43,915 nucleotides of DNA from a virus, in the IMG/VR virus record IMGVR_UViG_3300010401_000481, positions 1-43,915 of that record. One strand, written 5' to 3'. The notes under the pieces were generated by a model, which was given only the letters and a program-made list of their open reading frames with translations, was not told the DNA's origin and did not search any database. Made by a program: the position numbers and the translations under genes. Shown here piece after piece: positions 1-7,165 of this stretch (positions within the stretch are counted from its first letter, which is position 1; each line of letters begins with the position of its first letter).

Positions 1-1
1 A

Positions 2-190
2 AGCCAGCGGCATAGTAGCCGACGTGCCCAGCGAAGCCGAATTGTCCCCGAGACTATGGGGCAAGTTCGAATTTTGAGCGCTTGTCACTTGCCCTCAGTC
101 GCCTCTCGCTCGTATTCCCTCCAGGAGACCGAGAACAAGGTGTTCAGGCGCGACCCCACGGTGCGCGATGTAACCGCGAAAAAAGGTTGA
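2..190 (+). other. open frame running from the window edge into the phage end (uncertain)
   Basis: A plus-strand frame is open from base 2 and stops at the TGA at 188-190, whose TG is the candidate first dinucleotide of the phage. The only ATG is at 56. The translated end reads DVTAKKG and shows no domain I recognise. It may be a host gene interrupted by the phage, or chance; it does not resemble the HYR protein on the other flank. Confidence 0.2.
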
Positions 191-219
191 AAAGGGTCGG
201 AGAAAACATTGAAAAGGGT
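178..219 (+). repeat. late-end (S-end) transposase-binding repeats
   Basis: Two exact copies of TTGAAAAGGGT lie at 187-197 and 209-219, exactly 22 bp apart. The same core recurs at the opposite end of the phage: bases 194-219 match 43564-43589 in inverted orientation at 21 of 26 positions, bases 200-216 match 43606-43622 directly at 16 of 17, and the 15-mer at 178-192 matches 43673-43687 inverted at 13 of 15. Adjacent sites of about 22 bp are the arrangement of R1/R2 at the right end of phage Mu. A TG at 188-189 is the likely terminal dinucleotide. The precise end is inferred. Confidence 0.6.
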
Positions 220-242
220 ATGCTGCGCCCCTGCTGCTGCCA

Positions 243-269
243 CGCTGCAGCCCTCCGGCTGCCCCAGCG
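243..269 (-). terminator. hairpin just after the last late gene
   Basis: CGCTG (243-247) and CAGCC (248-252) pair with GGCTG (257-261) and CAGCG (265-269), with a CTCC loop and a three-base bulge. It starts 3 bp past the ABC ATPase stop, where a late-operon terminator is expected. No U-tract follows directly, so intrinsic termination is doubtful. Confidence 0.35.
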
Positions 270-271
270 CA

Positions 272-931
272 TTAGACCTGCACCCGGGCGCAAACCTGGA
301 CGTTCGGAGGCCCAACATAGACTAGCCTTCCGAAGTGCAGCCTGGCCACCATTGTGCATTGCATTGCATCGTCGGGATCGTGTATCGCCATAACCACCGT
401 AAGACCTACCCGCGCCAGGTCTTTTATCACCCGCCAGAACCACCGCCGCCCTTCAATTGCCATGCTGCCCGTTGGCTCGTCCAACAGCAAGATGTCCGGC
501 GCATCTATTAGGGCGCAAGCGATGCCCACGCCCAGCCTCTCTCTAGCCGCATAGCTCCATCTTTCGGGAGCTAATTGGAGCTGATGCAACAGCTCACTCG
601 CTCGACGCTCTGCGGTCTGTCTTCCAATTCCCCGAGTCCTTGCTGCCACCACGACGTTTTGCCGGGCAGTCAGTCCTTCGTTCGTCTGTGGGCTGAATTG
701 AACATACCCGACCCTTTTCAGCCCCCAATCACTAGAGATGTCCATCCCGTTGATTATGATTTCTCCAAAGGTGGGTGTAACGAGGCCTGCCATCATGTGC
801 AGCGTGGTCGTCTTCCCGGCTTGGTGATGCCCCAACAAGCCACAGATCGAACCGAGCGGAACAATCAAATCCAAGCCCTGCACCACCGTGGTTGCGCCGT
901 AACACTTGGTGATGTTTCGGCAGCAAATCAT
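272..931 (-). CDS. degenerate ABC-type ATP-binding protein carried by the phage
   Basis: A 219-residue single ABC nucleotide-binding domain of the CcmA/NatA/DrrA export type. Walker A is GHHQAGKT (34-41), the Q-loop glutamine is about Q78, Walker B is ILLLDEP (147-153) and the switch histidine is H184. The LSGGQ signature region reads SYAARERL (126-133) and the D-loop after DEPTG reads SMAI, so both motifs that complete the partner ATP site are missing. The ATG overlaps the TGA of the J-like tail gene by four bases, so it is translationally coupled to the last tail gene and must be expressed late. No permease gene is nearby. It could recruit a host membrane partner, act as a dominant-negative subunit, or be decaying cargo. 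The fold is clear, the function is not. Confidence 0.85.
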   Translation of the reverse strand: MICCRNITKCYGATTVVQGLDLIVPLGSICGLLGHHQAGKTTTLHMMAGLVTPTFGEIIINGMDISSDWGLKRVGYVQFSPQTNEGLTARQNVVVAARTRGIGRQTAERRASELLHQLQLAPERWSYAARERLGVGIACALIDAPDILLLDEPTGSMAIEGRRWFWRVIKDLARVGLTVVMAIHDPDDAMQCTMVARLHFGRLVYVGPPNVQVCARVQV

Positions 932-3582
932 AGAGCGTAATAGCCCGCCAGTTCGTTAATTTTGGCCACTACCTCCCTGTCGGTCAAATCGTCATCACCC
1001 GTGGTATGGATAATCTGCTCGGCAAGTTTGGCATTTGCGGGTTGGCCGCTCGCGTTGCCTGCATCAGCTCCCATTGTGGCGTTGCCATTTGCATCATCGC
1101 TGCCACTGCTGGCGTCGAACGTTGACTTCTCTCCCTGCCCATTGAACAAATCCACCCGCGACGCAGCCACATTGATTCTTGCAGCCACAACCACGAAGCC
1201 CGATCCCACTGAGTTCCCGGCGCAGTTGAAATACATGCCCCTAAACCTGACGCCCCATCCGGAGCATGAAGTCTCGTTGCTGTAAATTATGAATGCAGGT
1301 GTCGCAAATAGAATGGCGTGGGAGTTGGACGTGGGCTTATTAAACACGAGAAACACCGTGCAGTTCCTGTCCGGATTGGCACTGAAATTGTAGAACTCAC
1401 CGTTCAGATAGAGCGCCTTCTTGCCGCCTGGCCCGGCCACAATTGTCGCCTCCGCGTCGTCTGCCGTCGCCGTAATCGACCCTCTGTTCACATCCTTCAG
1501 CACGGCCACCGAGGTTCCCTCGGCTTGGCTCAACGACTGCGCTCGGAAATGAAACCACGGCTCGAACCGTGCCGCCCTGTAGATTCGGCCAGCAATATTC
1601 CCGTCCCATTCAAACGCGTCCGATAACTCCGAGACATCCGTCCGCGACACCGACTGCAACTTCAACACCACGGCATTGTCCGTGCGAAAATGCGCGTGCT
1701 GCCAGGCTTGGATGTTAGCCCGCTCGGTGATGAACACTTCCGCCGCCGACGCATGCGTCGCCTTGACCGTGTCAAACCTGGCGCGGATGCAAAACAGCCG
1801 ATAGAGGTCCACGTCCACCAGTTCGATCCGGAACACGCTCAACATCTCGTCCTCCACAAACACGAGCAGTTCATCGGTCAGTCCGTCGAACTCGTCCACT
1901 TCACCCAGCGTCTTGTCCAGCCCGTCCAGCCGCACCAGCAGCCCGACCGTGTCATCCACCACGTCAGTGCTGTCCGCATATTCTTCCTCTACCGTCCCGT
2001 GAATTGCGAACCGCGTTTGACCGCCCAGAATCTCGAAACTCTCCGGCGTAATCATCCCACCGAAGTCATAATTGTGCCCCAGGTGAACACGGAAGCCCGT
2101 GACCAGTGCGTGCGGACGCACTGCCAGCACCGCCAGGCTCAGAATCCCTTCCGGACAAAGCGCCAACGGCAACTCCAATACCTTTGCGCTCGCGATGACC
2201 GACAAATGGAATTCCGGATCGGGAAAGCTCTTGGGCGAGTGATCCGATGGCAACTCGAAGTTCGGAATTAGATAGCTCCTGTCGATCTTAAAGCTCACCC
2301 CAAACTCAGGTTGCTCTGGTTTGCTGACCGTCCGCTCTGTGACCCGGCAAAGTAAATCGACGTAACCCCTGGGCGCATAACTCAGCCGAAACATCGCGCC
2401 TGGCGTCAGGGCGGCAAACAACTCCGCTACCTTGCGCAGCATCAACTGCCCGGTAATCTCCGGCAGTGCCGCCAGGCGTCCGGCTGCCACGGCAATATTC
2501 TGCGCCTTCGTTCTGTTGGTCACCCAAGACCGGTCGAGCGTCAACGGACTGTATTCCCCGGTGATATAGAAGTTTCCCCGGTCCCGGTAGCTGACCGCAT
2601 CCTCCGCAAAGTCATTATCCGCGTTCACGAACTTCACCCGTGTCTCGTTGTAGGTGCCAGACCATTCCTCTGGCGCGGTTTCCAGCTTCTTGGTCATCAC
2701 CGTTTCATCCACCAACGGCAGCGCCGCCTCGCTGGCCGGCGCGCGACCCAGTCCAATCGACACCCTTCCGTCAGGCTTCGGAATCGTGAAGCCGTCAATA
2801 TATTCGAGGAGCTGCACCAGCAACTGGCGGCAGTCCTGCGCTCGCGTTAGCCAGGGCGAGATTCCAAACTCCTCGTCCGCCAGCAAATCGGCTGTCGCGG
2901 CAATCCCGCTTGTGTCGAAATAATCATCCGTCACGCCCAGCCCCAGGCGCGGGTTCTGAAACCATTCCGCCACACAAACCATCGGGTTGACGCCATCACC
3001 CACCTTCTCGTGCGAGGGCAGCCAGCTAATGTCCGGATATCGCGACACCACCACCTCGATGTTCTGCACGTTCGTCTGGTTGAATCCAAAGAAGTGCCGG
3101 TAGAAAACCATGTAAGCCAGGCCGCGATAAGCCGGGTGCTTGATGCCGCTCTTGTCCGAGAGGTAAGCGTCCGGTAGCTGCGTCTCCGTTCCCCAATAAA
3201 TCTTGGCCAGCCCAAAGCCCGGTATCGTCAAGTCCGCGTAATCCACATGCGAACCATCGCGCACCAGTGTCCCGGCCCAGACCGTCTCCCCATTCAACAC
3301 CACCTCATGCATCCCGTTCAGCGGACCGTGCCCGATCAGCGCGGCGAAGCTGGCATAATAGTTGTTTCCAATCTTCGTCTTTTGCTTGCCGATGTCGCGG
3401 GTAATGACCTCCGTCCTTACATCAAAAATATCCGAGATGAATGTCACCGCCACGCGTATCTTCCCGGCGAAGTAAGGCACCGGCCTGGCCTGCTCGTTCG
3501 TCGAGACCCGCCGCTCATCGATGCCCAGGGGCTTCGGCTTTTGGTCCGGCAGCCCCGCTGTATTGCCAAACAAAAAACTCAT
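928..3582 (-). CDS. tail tip / host-specificity protein, J-like, with C-terminal LamG-like module
   Basis: An 884-residue protein in the position of lambda gpJ or the GTA tail-tip protein. The first 450 or so residues follow the central tail-tip fold of siphoviruses, with segments such as HPAYRGLAYMVF and NPRLGLGV. The last 220 or so look like a concanavalin/LamG-type module (WFHFRAQSLSQ, KALYLNGEFYNF), ending in ELAGYYAL. The tip protein contacts the receptor, so the C-terminal module is the likely host-range determinant (inference). The gene overlaps the NlpC/P60 gene upstream and the ABC ATPase downstream by ATGA junctions, completing the order DUF2163, NlpC/P60, J known from gene-transfer-agent and lambda-like tails. 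Confidence 0.8.
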   Translation of the reverse strand: MSFLFGNTAGLPDQKPKPLGIDERRVSTNEQARPVPYFAGKIRVAVTFISDIFDVRTEVITRDIGKQKTKIGNNYYASFAALIGHGPLNGMHEVVLNGETVWAGTLVRDGSHVDYADLTIPGFGLAKIYWGTETQLPDAYLSDKSGIKHPAYRGLAYMVFYRHFFGFNQTNVQNIEVVVSRYPDISWLPSHEKVGDGVNPMVCVAEWFQNPRLGLGVTDDYFDTSGIAATADLLADEEFGISPWLTRAQDCRQLLVQLLEYIDGFTIPKPDGRVSIGLGRAPASEAALPLVDETVMTKKLETAPEEWSGTYNETRVKFVNADNDFAEDAVSYRDRGNFYITGEYSPLTLDRSWVTNRTKAQNIAVAAGRLAALPEITGQLMLRKVAELFAALTPGAMFRLSYAPRGYVDLLCRVTERTVSKPEQPEFGVSFKIDRSYLIPNFELPSDHSPKSFPDPEFHLSVIASAKVLELPLALCPEGILSLAVLAVRPHALVTGFRVHLGHNYDFGGMITPESFEILGGQTRFAIHGTVEEEYADSTDVVDDTVGLLVRLDGLDKTLGEVDEFDGLTDELLVFVEDEMLSVFRIELVDVDLYRLFCIRARFDTVKATHASAAEVFITERANIQAWQHAHFRTDNAVVLKLQSVSRTDVSELSDAFEWDGNIAGRIYRAARFEPWFHFRAQSLSQAEGTSVAVLKDVNRGSITATADDAEATIVAGPGGKKALYLNGEFYNFSANPDRNCTVFLVFNKPTSNSHAILFATPAFIIYSNETSCSGWGVRFRGMYFNCAGNSVGSGFVVVAARINVAASRVDLFNGQGEKSTFDASSGSDDANGNATMGADAGNASGQPANAKLAEQIIHTTGDDDLTDREVVAKINELAGYYAL

Positions 3583-4067
3583 CGCGCTCCCTCAATCGGC
3601 CGGAACACCTTCTCCAGCCGTCCGCTCCAGGTCGAATCCTGCAGGTCTCCGATCACCACCCCATGCCCCCGAATCGCATGGATGAAATGGGTCCTGGTCA
3701 GCAGAATGCCCACATGGTGGACCACCCCATCCATCCGGAAGCAAAGCAAGTCCCCCGGACCACTCGCATGAGCCAGCCCGCCCTGGGTCGTGGGGCCAAT
3801 CACCTCCTGGAATTTCCCGCTCGCCAACACATGCGCAATCACCTTCGACTCCTTGCAATGATGCCCGCCATCGATGGTGTAAGGAGGCGGATTAAACTCT
3901 GAGAGCAACCCGCACTCCTTGTAAATCTCCGCGCACAGATGCACGCAATCGACTCCGGCGCCGCGAATCCTGGCATGCGGCACAAACGGTGTCTCCAGCC
4001 AGCTCTTCGCCTCGCGCACCAGGCTCACCTGCCTCAGCGTGCTTTCAAAATAGGGTGTAGCGTTCAC
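3579..4067 (-). CDS. NlpC/P60-family tail-associated cell-wall peptidase
   Basis: A 162-residue cysteine peptidase. The catalytic cysteine is C41 in GAGVDCVHL and the histidine is one of HH at 117-118 in VVHHVGILL; H130 is the likely third polar residue. Family members sit at the tail tip, cut the peptide stems of peptidoglycan during DNA entry and help tail assembly (lambda gpK, GTA homologues). The start is GTG, placed after the upstream stop and its ATGA-like junction, and the gene overlaps the J-like gene by four bases. It is the only clear peptidoglycan hydrolase in the window, but its position argues for entry rather than lysis. Confidence 0.85.
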   Translation of the reverse strand: MNATPYFESTLRQVSLVREAKSWLETPFVPHARIRGAGVDCVHLCAEIYKECGLLSEFNPPPYTIDGGHHCKESKVIAHVLASGKFQEVIGPTTQGGLAHASGPGDLLCFRMDGVVHHVGILLTRTHFIHAIRGHGVVIGDLQDSTWSGRLEKVFRPIEGAR

Positions 4068-6043
4068 TTTTTGTCTCCTTGCGTTGCTGTGTTCTCCACG
4101 GCGGTCAGTGAAAGGTTCTTCTGCGGAATGGCCACGAACCCTCCGTGGTTTGGAAAATTATTAAACTTCGTGTCGCATATTTCAGCGGTCCCGTCACACC
4201 CCGGCAAAAGCTGAATGCTCTGTCCTGCCACGGCATGCATCATCGGCGCGTTCAGCGTCAGCGTTAACAATCCCCCATCCCAATCGTAGTACGAATTCAA
4301 CACCGTCCGGACCTCGAAGTTCAAACCCTGCCCTGTCTCGATCCAGCCGCCCGCAAACCAATCCTCCGTCTCCCGATCATCCGTTGGAAAATCCAGCGTC
4401 ACCGCTATCGTGGGAGGCCGCGCCGAGTTATCTACTTCCGCAATCACCCCGCTGGTCGCGAACAGCGCCCGCAACGCCTTGCAAGTCCGCGGCTCATACA
4501 CCTCGTAGTCGCAGTCCTTCTTGATCAGCATCTTCGGCACCTTCTTGCTCAGCAGCGCCAGGAAACTGTCACACGTCGCCGTCAACCGGTCGCCTTTGTC
4601 TGGCACCCGTCGAACGCGGCCCACAAACAGCGTCCGCGCTGGCAGCGGACCGCCCGAGGAGGCAATCTCCACCGACCAGCCCGCCAGGGAGTTCACGTCG
4701 CCAAAGTGCGCGACATTGTCCCCCACAATGTATAGGTTCCAATTCCCGTTCGGGGCTTCCCCCACGAAGGAAGCCAGCCCGGCCGCGAATGGATACCCCG
4801 TGTCCGGATCGGGTGAGTAGTTCTTTGGTCTCCACGTTCCGCCTGTCAAACTGCCCGATGGAATGTCACTCCCGGCGCTCGCGTCGAACGTCAGATCGAT
4901 TCCGCTCACCGGACTGGTCCCTCCCGCGTCCGACATTAATTGCACCTTCGTTCCAGTCGGCGACTTAACGTAAATATCCAGGTCCACCGGGTAGAGATGG
5001 CTCAGACCGATTAGCTTCACTTTCACGGCCGTAATCGTCCCGGTTACCCCCGAGACATTCACGGCGGACGGGAAAGGCGTCGCCGCCGCAAACCCTATCG
5101 CCACCCCGCTGTTGTTCGCAAAGGTCGCGCTGTAAGTGGTGCTCCCCGTCAGCTCGGTCAGCGTGATCTCCATCACCTGCACGTTCAGCCGCCTCGGGAA
5201 CGGCAGCGGGACAAACAGGGCGAACGGATGGTTCGCGTCATAAGCCGCATCGATGTCCAGGGTCTCGGCCTGTGCTTTGACTCCCTGCTTGATGGGGCCA
5301 TGCGAAATGGAGAACGCCTTGTAGATTTTGTTCAGGTAGATCACGTCCGCCGCGAAGCTCGTGTAATACCAGTGCGTGTCCATCGGCGGCTCGCACCAGG
5401 AGTGATACAGGATAATCGGCGTCTGTCCCGTCTCCTGGTTCGCATACTCGGTCGGCAGCTCGATCACCCGGCACTCGCGCCGCAGCCAGCCCTCGGCCTG
5501 GTAGCTCCCGCGCTCCACGTCCTCCGCCAGGCGCACGTAATGCAGCCGCCTCACCAGCGCTGTGGACGCAAACAACGTCGCCCAATCCGCCAGCGCCGTT
5601 TGGATGGTCACCCGCTCCTTGCCGCCCCCGATGGCGCTCACCGCCGTAATTTTCGCCGCTTGCGACGTCACCCCGTTGGCTTCGAAATAGAGATAAACGT
5701 CCGGATGGTCCTGCCAGGTGTTGGTCAGCCCCTGGTCGATGATGTCGAATTGCGTGCTGCTGACCCCGCCCGCCAGCAGCATCCCTTCCCACGGCGCGGG
5801 AAACCAAAACCCCGACAGCATCCCCTTCAATGCGCCCGTGAAATCCTCGAATGCCTTTATCTCCACCGGTGTCCGCAAATCCAGCGTCACCTGGAAGCCC
5901 TGCGCCACGGCCTGCTGCAGCGGGGCGAACACCTCCGCGCCAAAACCAATCAGCAGCTCCGCCAGGTCAAAGCTGAACGCCTTATTGACCTGGTCCGCCC
6001 AATCAATCTCAAACTGGAAAACTGGCCTGTTGAGAAAATTCAT
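4064..6043 (-). CDS. tail protein (DUF2163 / BR0599 type) with an inserted P-domain
   Basis: A 659-residue tail hub component. The N-terminal 300 residues and the C-terminal 190 correspond to the DUF2163 and Phage_BR0599 parts of GTA-type tail proteins: the end carries a cysteine-rich LPGCDGTAEICDTKFNN followed by a GGF motif, and C511/C522 lie before it. Residues about 325-462 interrupt this with a module resembling the proprotein-convertase P-domain: DLDIYVKSPTGT, then GGTWRP, SFVGEAPNGNWNLYIVGD and LAGWSVEI. P-domains are beta-sandwiches common on secreted proteins of Verrucomicrobiota and Bacteroidota. The insertion probably projects from the tail tip. It precedes the NlpC/P60 gene, as in GTA clusters. 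Confidence 0.75.
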   Translation of the reverse strand: MNFLNRPVFQFEIDWADQVNKAFSFDLAELLIGFGAEVFAPLQQAVAQGFQVTLDLRTPVEIKAFEDFTGALKGMLSGFWFPAPWEGMLLAGGVSSTQFDIIDQGLTNTWQDHPDVYLYFEANGVTSQAAKITAVSAIGGGKERVTIQTALADWATLFASTALVRRLHYVRLAEDVERGSYQAEGWLRRECRVIELPTEYANQETGQTPIILYHSWCEPPMDTHWYYTSFAADVIYLNKIYKAFSISHGPIKQGVKAQAETLDIDAAYDANHPFALFVPLPFPRRLNVQVMEITLTELTGSTTYSATFANNSGVAIGFAAATPFPSAVNVSGVTGTITAVKVKLIGLSHLYPVDLDIYVKSPTGTKVQLMSDAGGTSPVSGIDLTFDASAGSDIPSGSLTGGTWRPKNYSPDPDTGYPFAAGLASFVGEAPNGNWNLYIVGDNVAHFGDVNSLAGWSVEIASSGGPLPARTLFVGRVRRVPDKGDRLTATCDSFLALLSKKVPKMLIKKDCDYEVYEPRTCKALRALFATSGVIAEVDNSARPPTIAVTLDFPTDDRETEDWFAGGWIETGQGLNFEVRTVLNSYYDWDGGLLTLTLNAPMMHAVAGQSIQLLPGCDGTAEICDTKFNNFPNHGGFVAIPQKNLSLTAVENTATQGDKK

Positions 6044-6058
6044 TGTCGGTCGGGCGCG

Positions 6059-6496
6059 TTACTGGCCCATCGTCAAAATCTCGAAGACCGCCGTGCTCGT
6101 GTCCCCGATCCGGAAGTCCAGATACCCCGTCGATTTGGTTACCACCGTCACATTGGTGAGCAAGGGGACGAGGTAATTGGTGTTCGCATAAGCGGTCGTG
6201 AAACTCATGCGGTAATTGGCAAAGCCTCCGCTCGTGCTGATATAACTGATGCTCGCCACATTGACCGACATCAGCGTGTTGATTGTGTGCGTCGTTATGT
6301 TCGACACATTGGCCCGCACCATCGCCCGCCCCGTGTTCGCGGCGTTCGCCGTGGTCACCGCTGCCGCCGCCGTGGTCTGCGCCGTTTGAAAGAGCGAGAA
6401 CAGCGTGTCAATCAACTCCGCAAACTGCGCCTGCGTCGGTGTGTCACCCGTCTCGAAATAGCTTTTTAGAACTGTCTGGTCTTGTGGTATCGGCAT
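6059..6496 (-). CDS. putative small tail fibre / tail tip protein
   Basis: A 145-residue protein. The N-terminus (TVLKSYFETGDTPTQAQFAELIDTLFS) resembles the start of short tail-fibre proteins of siphoviruses, where a helix anchors to the baseplate. An Ala/Thr-rich stretch follows, then a beta-rich C-terminal half. It lies between the distal tail protein and the DUF2163 hub protein, which fits an accessory fibre. No catalytic motif is visible. The identification rests on position and the N-terminal pattern only. Confidence 0.6.
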   Translation of the reverse strand: MPIPQDQTVLKSYFETGDTPTQAQFAELIDTLFSLFQTAQTTAAAAVTTANAANTGRAMVRANVSNITTHTINTLMSVNVASISYISTSGGFANYRMSFTTAYANTNYLVPLLTNVTVVTKSTGYLDFRIGDTSTAVFEILTMGQ

Positions 6497-6520
6497 ATTA
6501 ACCCTTCGCCTTTTAACTCT

Positions 6521-7165
6521 TCAACTCACCACCAAGGTCGTCCCGACCTTCCATCCGCCCACGCCCGTTCCAGCGCTGCCCATCGTTCCCACCGTTGCGG
6601 TCGCCGGCGACCTCAGCTCCTGAATACCCAGCGCTGTCTCCCCGTGATGGCTCGTCACCCCGTCCATTGAGTCCGCCACGAACTTTCCATAGATCAGCGG
6701 CCACACCTGCAGCCCCGCTGCATAGGTCCTGCTGACGGCCGCCGTCAGGGTCAAAACATTCCCGGCCACCGTCAAAATCTTGCGGGCGTCGTAGTTCCGA
6801 AAGTCATCCATCAGGAACAAGTAATCATCCACCGCCCAGGGCCAGACTGTCGCCGCCACCGTTACCGTGGTGCTCGTCACCGGGGAGGCCAGCATCGAGG
6901 CCCGGCCCCAATGTGGGGCGCACGCCTTGCCGGACTTCTTCGCCGCCAGCATTCGGTCCTCCAGCCTGGCCCGCTCTTGCAGGTCCAGCGCCAGCACCGT
7001 CCAGTCCAAACGCGTCAGCGCCTGGTCTCGCATCCCGAAGCGCGATTCCTGCCCGGCCACGGCATCACTGATGAACGTCTGCCACGACCGCTGCCAATCC
7101 GGCTCCGTCTCCCAATTGGGAGCGTGCGGAAAAAGCACATGCCCGTTAATTGTCTCGACGCTCAC
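6521..7165 (-). CDS. putative distal tail protein
   Basis: A 214-residue protein whose GTG start overlaps the tape-measure stop (GTGA). It opens with LFPHAPNWETEPDWQRSWQT and contains aromatic-rich beta segments, ending in repeats of Gly/Thr/Ala. In siphoviruses the gene directly after the tape measure usually encodes the distal tail protein that joins tube and hub. I do not recognise a named family from the sequence, so the role is positional. Confidence 0.55.
   Translation of the reverse strand: MSVETINGHVLFPHAPNWETEPDWQRSWQTFISDAVAGQESRFGMRDQALTRLDWTVLALDLQERARLEDRMLAAKKSGKACAPHWGRASMLASPVTSTTVTVAATVWPWAVDDYLFLMDDFRNYDARKILTVAGNVLTLTAAVSRTYAAGLQVWPLIYGKFVADSMDGVTSHHGETALGIQELRSPATATVGTMGSAGTGVGGWKVGTTLVVS

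Noticed and set aside
5228-6469. Plus-strand open frame of 413 codons opposite the DUF2163-type tail gene
   Set aside because: Arg/His/Pro-rich antisense translation with no domain; the minus strand carries a convincing tail gene.
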